Source: Prochlorococcus sp. AG-315-I14 (GTDB lineage Bacteria > Cyanobacteriota > Cyanobacteriia > PCC-6307 > Cyanobiaceae). Taken from it: a stretch of 6,273 nt of DNA. Position numbers and translations under genes: made by a program. Below, piece after piece: positions 1 through 5,927 of the stretch. Below the pieces are notes generated by a model. The model had not been told where the DNA came from. It saw only the letters and a list, made by a program, of their open reading frames with translations, and did no database searches. Position 1 is the stretch's first letter; the number at the start of each line of letters is the position of its first letter. The stretch covers positions 1 through 6,273 of the forward strand of contig QBWF01000031.1 of the NCBI GenBank assembly GCA_003283665.1. Direction: 5' to 3'.

Positions 1-615
1 ACCAGACTTCTCTAAATTAGTTTTTAACCAAGGCAAACTAAGACCAATAACATTACTAAAACAACCATCTATACTTTTAATAAAAAGACCTCCCTTCCCT
101 TCAATTGCAAATCCACCTGCACATTCATAAGGCTCTGAAATTTTAGAATAATTTATTATCTCATTTATTTGTAAAGGCATAAATTCTATTTTTGTACTTA
201 TAACTCCTTGAAAAATCTCATTAACAAAAAAATCATTTTTTCCATCATTGGTATTTTCTATCGATATTAAATAATGCCCAGTATGTATGAATCCTATTTC
301 ACCTGAAAACATTTTCCATCGGGCTATAAGTTGATCTTTATTTCTTGGCTTCCCAAAGATTTCACCTTTAAACTCAAATAAAGAATCACAAGCTATTAAT
401 GCATTAAAAGCTTGTGATTCTTTATTTCCTTTTTCATCTATTAATTTCTTAAAAACGTTATTTCCTTTTTCCTTCGCTAATAATTGCACTTTCAAACAGG
501 GATCCAACTCCTGCACCTTTGTCTCATCAAAATCACTAACAATTACCTCATAGTTCAAACCAATCTGATTAAGCAACTTTTGACGAGCTTGAGAAGCAGA
601 TGCAAGTACAAGCAA
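1..615 (-). CDS. maf: Maf-like nucleoside triphosphate pyrophosphatase, 3' end cut by window edge
   Basis: Maf proteins hydrolyse non-canonical or surplus nucleoside triphosphates to the monophosphate and pyrophosphate in the cytoplasm. The reading frame is open from 615 down to base 1, giving 205 residues; only a short C-terminal tail should be missing. Family landmarks appear in order: the N-terminal LASASQAR (residues 4-11), DETK (30-33), the likely catalytic aspartate in CDSLF (Asp77) followed by GEIFGKP (84-90), FSGEIGFIHTGH (103-114), then SEPYECAGGFAIEG and the terminal NVIGLSLPWL. The usual ADT around the catalytic aspartate reads CDS here, so substrate class cannot be assigned. No ATG lies between the upstream in-frame stop (658-660) and the LASAS motif. 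The TTG at 613-615 places the start exactly where the family begins; ATT at 618 is a weaker alternative. No Shine-Dalgarno is visible. It diverges from the 688 gene across 72 bases, which must hold both promoters. Confidence 0.93.
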   Translation of the reverse strand, partial: MLVLASASQARQKLLNQIGLNYEVIVSDFDETKVQELDPCLKVQLLAKEKGNNVFKKLIDEKGNKESQAFNALIACDSLFEFKGEIFGKPRNKDQLIARWKMFSGEIGFIHTGHYLISIENTNDGKNDFFVNEIFQGVISTKIEFMPLQINEIINYSKISEPYECAGGFAIEGKGGLFIKSIDGCFSNVIGLSLPWLKTNLEKSG

Positions 616-687
616 AATACTAAATACGATAATTATTAGTAGGATTACATTAGATCTTTAATTTTCAAAATAGATCCATTTAATAAA

Positions 688-1062
688 ATGTTGCTTATTG
701 ACAAAAAAATCATAACTAGATCTCGGAAAGCGATAGAAAGTTCTCCTTTTAATTTACTGTTTTACGAAAATTTGCAAGTCAATAGTCTTAATGCTCAACT
801 GGTTCTAAAGAACAAATCAAAGTTTTTGAAACAAGAATTTGAATTCATAAATAGTTCCGCCTTTATAGAGAGTGAATTTTTAATATTAATCAAAACAGGT
901 GTTTTAAGAAGAGAAGTTGATGGTCAAGGATTAACATCAAAAGTCCGCATTACTCCCATAGGAAGACAAGTCCTTGAAAATAGTCCCAATTTATTCAATA
1001 AAAAACAAACATTCATAAGAAAAATTCTCAAATGCATTAAATACCAATTAATACCTAGATGA
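688..1062 (+). CDS. Uncharacterised 124-residue protein, translationally coupled to cobQ
   Basis: I do not recognise this protein by name. It is basic at both ends, with no signal peptide and no membrane segment. The N-terminal half looks helical. Residues 60-97 (IESEFLILIKTGVLRREVDG, then a short turn, then SKVRITPIGRQVLE) resemble the recognition helix plus beta-wing of a winged-helix fold: a hydrophobic helix, a two-strand hairpin with a glycine-rich turn (DGQG, 78-81), then a final helix. That is pattern inference, not a family match. Its TGA stop (1060-1062) overlaps the cobQ ATG (1059-1061) in an ATGA junction, so translation of the two is probably coupled and it is probably the first gene of a cobQ transcript. 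Base composition matches its neighbours. A regulatory or accessory role with cobQ is possible, but so is simple co-transcription. The ATG at 688 lacks a clear Shine-Dalgarno. Confidence 0.8.
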   Translation: MLLIDKKIITRSRKAIESSPFNLLFYENLQVNSLNAQLVLKNKSKFLKQEFEFINSSAFIESEFLILIKTGVLRREVDGQGLTSKVRITPIGRQVLENSPNLFNKKQTFIRKILKCIKYQLIPR

Positions 1063-2573
1063 AATTGAAACTTAGAAATACCCCTTTAATGATTCTTGGC
1101 ACATCAAGTGGGGCTGGAAAAACATTAATCACAACTGCTATTTGCAGGTTTCTAAAAAGAAACGGAGAAACTCCCTTGCCATTTAAAGGACAAAACATGA
1201 GTAACAACGCTTGGGTTGATCATCAAGGTAGAGAAATGGCATATTCTCAAGCCTTACAAGCATGGGCCTCTGGCTTAGATCCAGTCGCTGAAATGAATCC
1301 AGTGCTTCTAAAACCAAAAGGCGATTGCACAAGTGAAGTAATTCATCTTGGGCAAAGTGTTGGGACCACAAAAGCAATTAATTACTACGAAGATTGGTTT
1401 AATTCAGGATGGGAAGCTATTAAATCAGGTCTAAAAACATTATTAGAAATTAACCAAGAAGGAAGACTTGTTCTTGAAGGTGCGGGTAGCCCAGTAGAAA
1501 TAAACCTACAACATAAAGATCTTACAAATTTAAAATTAGCTAAATTTTTAAATGCAGATTGTATTTTAGTTGCAGATATTGAAAGAGGTGGAGTTTTCGC
1601 TCAAATAATTGGAACACTTACTTTACTTAAGCCAGATGAAAAGAAATTGATAAAAGGTATCATTATTAATAGATTTAGAGGTGACAAAGCATTATTTGAA
1701 ACAGGAATAACATGGATTGAAAAGGAAACAGGAATTCCAGTCCTAGGGATATTACCTTGGCTAAAAGAAGTGTTTCCACCCGAAGACTCATTAGATCTAA
1801 TAGAAAGAAAATTAATCAAACAATCTGCAGATATAGAAATCGCAATAATTAAACTCCCCAGAATAAGCAATTTTTCAGACTTAGATCCTTTTTATAACGA
1901 GTCATCTATTCAAATTAGATGGGTCGAACTCGGAAAAGAATTAGGTAATCCTGATGTTTTAATAATTCCAGGAAGTAAGCAAACAATTAAAGATTTAGAG
2001 AGTCTAAACAAAAGCGGTTTAACTAAACAAATAAAGAATTATGCTAGCAATGGAGGAAGTATCTTTGGTATTTGTGGAGGTTTGCAAATGCTTGGCATGG
2101 GATTAAAAGATCCTTATAATCTTGAAAGTAATAAAAAAGTAAATTCCTCAATTGAAACTGAGGGGATGAAACTCCTACCAATAGAGACTACATTTCGAGA
2201 AAAGAAAATCAATTCACAAAGAAAAGAGGAAATTGGATGGCCAAACTTTGGAATTGTAAATGGTTTCGAGATGCATTATGGACAAAGTTATTTAATAGAA
2301 AATATAAATCAGAATATAAAACCTTTGTTTAATAAAACCTCTTTAGGATGGATAACTGAAAAGAAAGATAAAAGCTTTATTGGAGGAACATATTTACATG
2401 GAATCTTCGACAATGGTAAATGGCGAAGATTCCTGCTAAATAAAATCAGGACAAGAAAAGGCTTAAAGCCATTAAATATTAATGAAGAAAATAATAATGG
2501 AAAAATAGATAAATTATTAGACTTATTAACAGATGCCTTTGAAGAAAATATAAGTCTAAAGAAAATAATCTAA
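1059..2573 (+). CDS. cobQ: Adenosylcobyric acid synthase (glutamine-hydrolysing), CobQ
   Basis: CobQ uses ATP and glutamine-derived ammonia to amidate the b, d, e and g side-chain carboxylates of adenosylcobyrinic acid a,c-diamide, a late cytoplasmic step in corrin cofactor synthesis. The 504 residues are full length for the family. The N-terminal amidoligase half has the P-loop-like GTSSGAGKT (14-22), PFKGQNMSNN (41-50), VLEGAGSPVEINL (138-150) and VADIERGGVFAQIIGT (171-186). The C-terminal class I glutamine amidotransferase half has LIIPGSKQT (301-309), the nucleophile elbow GICGGLQMLG with catalytic Cys339, NGFEMHYGQS (401-410) and GTYLHGIFDN with catalytic His447. All expected key residues are present, so it should be active. 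Its ATG overlaps the stop of the preceding small gene by four bases, and a ferredoxin gene follows 7 bases after its TAA. The closest alternative, CobB/CbiA (a,c-diamide synthase), fits less well because of the PFKGQNMSNN block and the IERGGVFAQ motif. Confidence 0.98.
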   Translation: MKLKLRNTPLMILGTSSGAGKTLITTAICRFLKRNGETPLPFKGQNMSNNAWVDHQGREMAYSQALQAWASGLDPVAEMNPVLLKPKGDCTSEVIHLGQSVGTTKAINYYEDWFNSGWEAIKSGLKTLLEINQEGRLVLEGAGSPVEINLQHKDLTNLKLAKFLNADCILVADIERGGVFAQIIGTLTLLKPDEKKLIKGIIINRFRGDKALFETGITWIEKETGIPVLGILPWLKEVFPPEDSLDLIERKLIKQSADIEIAIIKLPRISNFSDLDPFYNESSIQIRWVELGKELGNPDVLIIPGSKQTIKDLESLNKSGLTKQIKNYASNGGSIFGICGGLQMLGMGLKDPYNLESNKKVNSSIETEGMKLLPIETTFREKKINSQRKEEIGWPNFGIVNGFEMHYGQSYLIENINQNIKPLFNKTSLGWITEKKDKSFIGGTYLHGIFDNGKWRRFLLNKIRTRKGLKPLNINEENNNGKIDKLLDLLTDAFEENISLKKII

Positions 2574-2580
2574 GTCATCA

Positions 2581-2823
2581 ATGGGAAACAAAAGAGTAAG
2601 GATTATTTGGCCAAATGGTAAAACAACCATATGCCTTCCTGGCGAAGATTGGTTCAAAGCTGCCAATGATGCAAATGTTGATATTCCTAGCGGGTGTCTT
2701 AGTGGAAGCTGTGGCGCATGTGAGATAGAAGCAAATGGAGAAGTAATACGAGCATGTATAAACACAATCCCAGAAAATATTGATATGATTAAAGTTGAAT
2801 TTTGCAGTGATCCGTATTGGTAG
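2581..2823 (+). CDS. Small [2Fe-2S] ferredoxin-like protein with SdhB-type cysteine spacing
   Basis: An 80-residue beta-grasp ferredoxin, probably a soluble one-electron carrier. Residues 5-20 form the first two strands with the intervening NGK turn. The cluster loop is SGCLSGSCGACEIE, with Cys39, Cys44 and Cys47, and a fourth ligand at Cys59 in VIRAC. That gives C-X4-C-X2-C-X11-C. Photosynthetic plant-type ferredoxins place the last cysteine about 29 residues later; the short X11 spacing is that of succinate dehydrogenase iron-sulfur subunits (known family feature). Two extra cysteines (18 and 75) are not expected ligands. The gene starts 7 bases after cobQ with no visible Shine-Dalgarno, so it is likely read by coupling on the same transcript. 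Its redox partner is unknown; involvement in corrin chemistry is only suggested by position. The 81 bases between its TAG and the convergent TPR gene show no convincing terminator hairpin. Confidence 0.92.
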   Translation: MGNKRVRIIWPNGKTTICLPGEDWFKAANDANVDIPSGCLSGSCGACEIEANGEVIRACINTIPENIDMIKVEFCSDPYW

Positions 2824-2904
2824 ATTTTGATATAAGTAACGAATTCCTAGACCTATCTAATAGTAAATTATTTCACAGAGGGTAACATAATTAACTTTGA
2901 CAAA

Positions 2905-3549
2905 TTAGAAATAGTACTTCTCAGATCTTCTAATTGCTTTAATTGAACCCTTGTAATCACCAATCTTATATTTAGAATCACTTATTAATTCTAAACTATT
3001 TATAATCTCTTGCTTCCTTTCCTCGTCAATAAACTTCTTATAATCCTCTATCAAGTCATATCTAGGCTTCTCAATCCTTGATATGTTCATTAAAAATGTA
3101 TATTTATAATCAAGCTTAAACTGATCAAAAGAGCCTAATAGGATATTTCTGTAGTCTAATAAATTAGGTTGATTATCTACGTATTTAATTTCTTCTAACA
3201 ATCTAATCTTTTTTGCTTTTCTTTTATCATCTATAGCGCCCTTATAATCATCACATTTATACCTTGCATTACTTCTACCACTCAATGAAATATCTTTAGA
3301 CCTTCCTATTAGGATATCAAACTTGTCTTCAAATGAAATTGCTTTTGAAAAAGAATTCACTGCAGAAGGATAATCTCCTAACTTAGTATTTATAAAGCCA
3401 CAATTTAGATAAGCAAACGCCAGATCATCATAATCTGAAGATAAGTTTATATGCTTTTCAATCTCCTCAATAGCTCCTTTATAATCATTGATTTCAACTA
3501 AATGAATAAGATTTTCATAATTAAAATAAGAATCAATAAGATCTTCCAT
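2905..3549 (-). CDS. TPR-repeat protein
   Basis: A 214-residue, charged, soluble protein with no signal peptide. Tetratricopeptide-like units are marked by recurring DYKGAI-type motifs at residues 22-27 (DYKGAI), 59-64 (DYPSAV), 101-106 (DYKGAI) and 199-203 (YKGSI). They are preceded in places by the expected small-residue helix (AFAYLNCGFINTKLGDY, 44-60; SNARYKCDDYKGA). The spacings of about 37 and 41 residues approximate the 34-residue TPR unit with short insertions; the stretch 110-190 no longer reads as clear repeats. TPR arrays bind other proteins, so a scaffold or adaptor role is likely, but the partner cannot be read from the sequence. The ATG follows the TAA of the upstream gene by a single base (TAATATG on the minus strand), which indicates an operon with translational re-initiation. 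Its partner is most plausibly the upstream 159-residue protein. It converges with the ferredoxin gene. Confidence 0.88.
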   Translation of the reverse strand: MEDLIDSYFNYENLIHLVEINDYKGAIEEIEKHINLSSDYDDLAFAYLNCGFINTKLGDYPSAVNSFSKAISFEDKFDILIGRSKDISLSGRSNARYKCDDYKGAIDDKRKAKKIRLLEEIKYVDNQPNLLDYRNILLGSFDQFKLDYKYTFLMNISRIEKPRYDLIEDYKKFIDEERKQEIINSLELISDSKYKIGDYKGSIKAIRRSEKYYF

Positions 3550-3550
3550 A

Positions 3551-4030
3551 TTAGATTTTCCAAAAAATTATTTGTCTTAATTTATGAAAGAACATACCTG
3601 TTTCCTCGTAAATATGGTTTTTATCTCTTTTAACTTCTAGTCCATATGGATTAGTAAATATACTAAAAAGAATAATTATAAATGTAAAAATATTCTTACT
3701 AGATTGTATATCCTGATATTTTTCTATCCTTAATTTATCAATCACTTGCTTATCTAAAAATAATTCTAGTGATTTTAAAGTCTTATCTTTTTCATTGTGA
3801 CTAAGTGTTGCCATTAAAACCATTAATCCTTTAATTGAGGATGAATCTCCTCTAATAATTTTCCTTACAATACTCTGATATAGATTTTCCCATTTATAAG
3901 GTTCATTCCTAAAAAGATTAGCTGCTGGCTCCATTGGATTAATCATCAACAATCGTTTACTTTCTTCTATATCATCCTGATCAGATTTCCAATAATCATA
4001 TAACGGAGAAGTTGTTGCGATATTTTTCAC
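3551..4030 (-). CDS. Uncharacterised 159-residue protein, first gene of the TPR pair
   Basis: I do not recognise this protein. It starts with GTG at 4028-4030, the only usable codon before an upstream in-frame stop; an internal ATG at Met29 is the alternative. Residues 1-110 are mostly helical and charged, with NPMEPAANLFRNEPYKWENL (31-50) as the most distinctive stretch. Residues 113-127 (NIFTFIIILFSIFTN) form one short, strongly hydrophobic segment that could insert in a membrane or be a buried helix. The tail is basic and aromatic (FFHKLRQIIFWKI). Its TAA is one base from the ATG of the TPR gene, so the two are probably made together and may interact. The upstream 4031-4171 stretch is unusually rich in inverted repeats and may hold the control region. 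Codon and base use match the surrounding AT-rich DNA. The length has no family to compare with, so truncation cannot be excluded. Confidence 0.72.
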   Translation of the reverse strand: MKNIATTSPLYDYWKSDQDDIEESKRLLMINPMEPAANLFRNEPYKWENLYQSIVRKIIRGDSSSIKGLMVLMATLSHNEKDKTLKSLELFLDKQVIDKLRIEKYQDIQSSKNIFTFIIILFSIFTNPYGLEVKRDKNHIYEETGMFFHKLRQIIFWKI

Positions 4031-4063
4031 TACTTTTGCTGATTGGGATTAGATATTAAGAAA

Positions 4064-4115
4064 AGTGCAGCAAGTCGCCTTCGAGTTCGTTACATATCGA
4101 ACTACTTCGAGCACT
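4064..4115. repeat. Nested inverted repeat, possible RNA hairpin
   Basis: Inner arms AGTTCG (4084-4089) and CGAACT (4098-4103) are perfect complements around an 8-base loop. Outer arms AGTGC (4064-4068) and GCACT (4111-4115) are also perfect complements, enclosing the inner hairpin. The linkers between the two stems do not pair well and no T-tract follows on either strand, so this is not a standard intrinsic terminator. It sits 34-85 bases upstream of the GTG at 4030, a position suitable for a leader structure of that leftward operon. Confidence 0.5.
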
Positions 4116-4140
4116 GCTGATCAGGCTTTACCTTGTTATC

Positions 4141-4152
4141 AGGGTATACCCT
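4141..4152. repeat. 12-base perfect palindrome, possible operator
   Basis: AGGGTATACCCT is its own reverse complement; the flanking bases (C and A) break the symmetry. A GC-capped palindrome of this length stands out in such AT-rich DNA. It lies about 110 bases upstream of the 4030 gene. A dimeric regulator site is a plausible reading, but no second copy is present in the window and no regulator gene is adjacent. Confidence 0.4.
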
Positions 4153-4171
4153 ACAACGGATTAAGGGCAAA

Positions 4172-4234
4172 ATGGATCAAATAGGATACCTAAAACAAGA
4201 GAATTCAACCATCAGGGATTTCCTACAGAAATAA
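4172..4234 (+). CDS. Possible 20-residue small protein
   Basis: An ATG at 4172 opens a short rightward frame ending at TAA 4232-4234 and reading MDQIGYLKQENSTIRDFLQK, a polar, helix-compatible peptide. AAGGGC at 4163-4168 could act as a ribosome site, although its spacing to the ATG is only 3 bases. It lies opposite in strand to both neighbours and directly after the palindrome. A chance frame of this length is common, so the call is weak; the peptide-like composition and nearby structured DNA are the only reasons to list it. Confidence 0.22.
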   Translation: MDQIGYLKQENSTIRDFLQK

Positions 4235-4281
4235 ATCAAGCTATATATATAAAAAATACTTTCAGTAAATAAAATATAAAT

Positions 4282-4803
4282 CTAATTATTAACTGCTTTA
4301 GAAATATCCTCAGCGACCCTAAAGATAAGAGAAGTACCTTCTATTAAAACTCTTGTTATCACAATAAGAAATAAACAAATCAAGAAATAACCAATATTTG
4401 ACACAATGACATCAGCGCCCCGTAATAAACTACCTAATGCAAAAGAAATAAACCCTAAACCAGCGCCAGAAAATATACCTTGAAAGATTGCATAAAGTAG
4501 AGATAATATTGATAAAGAAGCATAAGAAGATAAATTATAATCATTAAAAATAATACTCCTCAAGGATTTATCATTGATTTCCTTTCGAGATTGGCTTCTT
4601 CTTCTCCATGCCGTAACTAAACCAATTAATGAGAATATAGATATGTAGTAGGGATTTGTATTCATATCAAAATCATATCCCTCTCTTAAAACAAACTGAA
4701 AGAGAAAAAGCAATAAGAAAATACCTAGAAAAATTCTTTCTCTAGAAGTTAATTTCTCAAGTCTATTCTTTGCAATAGTTTTAACTCGCGCTAGATTTGA
4801 CAT
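4282..4803 (-). CDS. Multi-span membrane protein, DUF4282-like
   Basis: A 173-residue predicted inner- or thylakoid-membrane protein of unknown function. The N-terminal 22 residues are basic and soluble. Hydrophobic segments follow at about 23-39, 51-66, 94-125 (possibly a re-entrant or double span, glycine-rich in GIFSGAGLGFISFALG) and 133-150. A basic cytoplasmic-type loop WRRRSQSRKEIND (66-78) separates spans two and three. The C-terminus ITRVLIEGTSLIFRVAEDI (149-167) resembles the conserved end of DUF4282 membrane proteins (R-x-L-x-E, then FRxAE); I judge this match probable but not certain. The start is ATG 4801-4803, with no Shine-Dalgarno. Upstream, a 7-base-arm hairpin (4842-4862) and a longer one (4880-4913) separate it from the decayed gene on the same strand. 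It stands alone, so context gives no function. Confidence 0.82.
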   Translation of the reverse strand: MSNLARVKTIAKNRLEKLTSRERIFLGIFLLLFLFQFVLREGYDFDMNTNPYYISIFSLIGLVTAWRRRSQSRKEINDKSLRSIIFNDYNLSSYASLSILSLLYAIFQGIFSGAGLGFISFALGSLLRGADVIVSNIGYFLICLFLIVITRVLIEGTSLIFRVAEDISKAVNN

Positions 4804-4841
4804 AATAAAGTTTTAAACATATTAAATCTAGTTTGCATTGT

Positions 4842-4862
4842 TTAAGTTACGGGAAAACTTAA
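4842..4862. repeat. Hairpin upstream of the membrane gene
   Basis: TTAAGTT (4842-4848) and AACTTAA (4856-4862) are perfect complements around the 7-base loop ACGGGAA. It lies 39-59 bases upstream of the ATG at 4803, in the likely promoter or leader of that leftward gene. It is AT-rich with only two G-C pairs, so it could be a protein-binding site or chance. Confidence 0.4.
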
Positions 4863-4879
4863 TAGAATATTATTTATCA

Positions 4880-4913
4880 ATGAAATAGATAACATCTAAA
4901 TTATCGATTTCAT
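4880..4913 (-). terminator. Terminator-like hairpin at the end of the decayed leftward gene
   Basis: Arms ATGAAATAGATAA (4880-4892) and TTATCGATTTCAT (4901-4913) pair over 13 bases with one mismatch, around an 8-base loop. The arm at 4901-4913 overlaps the TGA (4910-4912) of the leftward remnant gene, so on the minus strand the hairpin immediately follows that coding region. What follows on that strand (TTGATAAATAATATT) is AT-rich but lacks a clean T-run, so it may be a weak terminator or a 3' stabilising stem. Confidence 0.5.
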
Positions 4914-5158
4914 GGAGAGTTGACATTGATTTCCTTTCGGTCTTTCTTCACATAAGCCGCTGTGTACGAATCGCACTCTACATATTCCTCCAAATAAACT
5001 TTCTTCCAAAAAGTTATATGTTTATTCTTAGCATTAGCAGGAAAATCATATTTATCTTGAGAGACTGAATCTAAAAGCTATTACTAAGTTCAGGGATAGG
5101 ATGGCGAAGGAAATGAAAGAAGTGTCATTGCTAAAAGAAAATCCCTATTTAGTCTCAT
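4910..5158 (-). pseudogene. Decayed small secreted protein with a cluster of in-frame stops
   Basis: On the minus strand an ATG at 5156-5158 starts MRLNRDFLLAMTLLSF, a short basic end followed by a hydrophobic stretch like a signal peptide, then PSPSYP. The frame then meets TGA (5090-5092), TAG (5084-5086), TAA (5081-5083) and TAG (5078-5080). After them the same frame is open for 55 codons to TGA 4910-4912. That downstream part has protein-like composition: DKYDFPANAKNKHITFWKKV, then LEEYVECDSYTAAYVKKDRK. It has no start codon of its own near its beginning. I infer one former gene of about 80 residues, exported or periplasmic, whose middle has been damaged by substitution or compensating indels; the two halves could also be unrelated. 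The hairpin at its 3' end supports former transcription. I do not recognise the family. Confidence 0.5.
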
Positions 5159-5280
5159 CTAATAAAATCATTTGGATTTAAAAGTATTTTATTCCTTCGC
5201 ACCCAAATCTATTGCAGTGGCATTTCTTGGCGTTTAGTAAACCATCTTTTGCCTAAGTTAGTTAATTAATCTTTCGTTGA
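5159..5280. other. Non-coding spacer with no recognisable feature
   Basis: Between the leftward secreted-protein remnant and the rightward decayed gene, all frames carry frequent stops. I see no hairpin, promoter motif or coding remnant I can support here. As the two remnants diverge, any promoters they had would lie in this stretch. Confidence 0.4.
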
Positions 5281-5460
5281 TATACGAGGGAGTGTAGCCA
5301 TATAGCACCTTGTGGTATCACAATTCGTTACAGAAAAGCGGAGAGGGTTTTAGTCAATTTAGGTGGTTTTAAGACTTGTGGGGACAGTGAAGTAAAGGTT
5401 TACTAGATTGAATAGGAATATCCACCAGCACAAACACCACTTTCAAATAAGCACTTTTAG
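5281..5460 (+). pseudogene. Decayed small gene, paralogue of the one at 6056-6271
   Basis: One rightward frame, open from 5281 after TGA 5278-5280, reads IAPCGITIRYRKAERVLVNL followed by GGFKTCGDSEVKVY, then TAG (5404-5406), IE, TAG (5413-5415), then EYPPAQTPLSNKHF and TAG (5458-5460). It aligns with the frame at 6056-6271 over two blocks: KAERVLVNL-GG against DAERVVVDLCLGG, and, 16 codons versus 14 after that glycine pair, EYPPAQTP against EYPTTYPT. An 11-base identity (GCGGAGAGGGT, 5338-5348 and 6146-6156) marks the same codons. It has no ATG and two internal stops, so I call it a broken copy of a small protein of about 60-70 residues. Its last stop overlaps the stop of the convergent DUF805 gene. 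I do not know the protein's function. Confidence 0.5.
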
Positions 5461-5855
5461 TTTCTTTTTGTAGGTTGACAATACAGAACTATCAACCATA
5501 TCCATCCAACAATTGGAATTAGCAATAAGAATATCCATTGCCATTTCTTACCTGCATCCCTTAACCTCCTAACTATTATCGAAGGAGAGACAATTAAAGC
5601 ACCTAATGAAAAGGCAGAATCAAAAATTCTAAAGATTTGGTTTATAACAAGAAAGAAATTACTTGCAAATGTATATTCATCAAAACCAGAAGTTGAAGCA
5701 AGTGCAAGATTTATAAAAATACCTTGTATGATATCAAAAACTAAATTTATAAGGATTAGAGATAGGGTATAGAACCAATAATTCTTTCTAGTAGTAACAC
5801 CTTTATAATCAAAAGGTCTTTTCCAAGCATCAATAAACGCAGTAATTAATATCAA
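5457..5855 (-). CDS. DUF805 family membrane protein
   Basis: A 132-residue integral membrane protein of the DUF805 family, whose function is not established. The N-terminus FIDAWKRPFDYKGVTTRKNYWFYTL (6-30) is the amphipathic lead-in typical of the family, including the FDYKG and YWFY elements. Hydrophobic spans lie at about 28-50, 66-74, 82-95 and 106-125. The diagnostic loop RRLRDAGKKWQW (96-107) precedes LLIPIVGWIWLIVLYCQP (111-128), the conserved last span and cap. It appears complete. The start is TTG at 5853-5855: upstream the frame runs only about 12 codons to a TAA and contains no ATG, and the domain begins at once, so TTG is the best choice, with no Shine-Dalgarno. It is a lone leftward gene lying between two decayed rightward paralogues, and its TAA overlaps the stop of one of them. 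Confidence 0.9.
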   Translation of the reverse strand: MILITAFIDAWKRPFDYKGVTTRKNYWFYTLSLILINLVFDIIQGIFINLALASTSGFDEYTFASNFFLVINQIFRIFDSAFSLGALIVSPSIIVRRLRDAGKKWQWIFLLLIPIVGWIWLIVLYCQPTKRN

Positions 5856-5927
5856 ATTAAATAAATTTTCTAAATATAAAGATACTTTTTACCGTAGAAA
5901 AATAATCTTATTTGAAATAAATCATCA

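Larger units (their letters stand above)
4031..4281. other. Structured intergenic region upstream of the TPR operon
   Basis: This 251-base gap lies between two leftward genes. Its half next to the 4030 start (about 4060-4170) is less AT-rich than the surroundings and holds a nested inverted repeat, a repeated CTTCGAG (4079-4085 and 4105-4111), an 8-base palindrome CTGATCAG (4117-4124) and a 12-base palindrome. The other half (4235-4281) is very AT-rich, including TATATATATA at 4242-4251, just after the stop of the membrane gene. No tRNA signature (paired acceptor ends, T-loop consensus) could be built. A leader RNA, operator region or small RNA are all possible; none is proven. Confidence 0.5.

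Noticed and set aside
1183..1377. Leftward open frame opposite cobQ
   Set aside because: It lies wholly inside the well-supported cobQ coding region on the other strand and has no family-like motif.
1601..1870. Leftward open frame opposite cobQ
   Set aside because: Antisense shadow of the conserved middle of cobQ; its serine/isoleucine-rich translation is typical of reverse-complemented AT-rich coding sequence.
2556..2765. Leftward open frame opposite the ferredoxin
   Set aside because: It covers the antisense of the ferredoxin cluster loop; the plus-strand frame has the four-cysteine motif and is clearly the real one.
2824..2904. Possible bidirectional terminator between the convergent ferredoxin and TPR genes
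   Set aside because: I found no inverted repeat of useful length followed by a T-run on either strand.
4064..4124. Possible tRNA or tmRNA fragment in the structured intergenic DNA
   Set aside because: No paired acceptor ends, no T-loop consensus and no anticodon arm of the right geometry could be built around the GTTCG and CGAAC words.
5101..5181. Rightward 26-residue frame beginning MAKEMKEVSLLKENPY
   Set aside because: Very short and antisense to the signal-peptide-like start of the leftward remnant; the AGGGATAGG before it is suggestive, but nothing else supports it. Not excluded, only unsupported.
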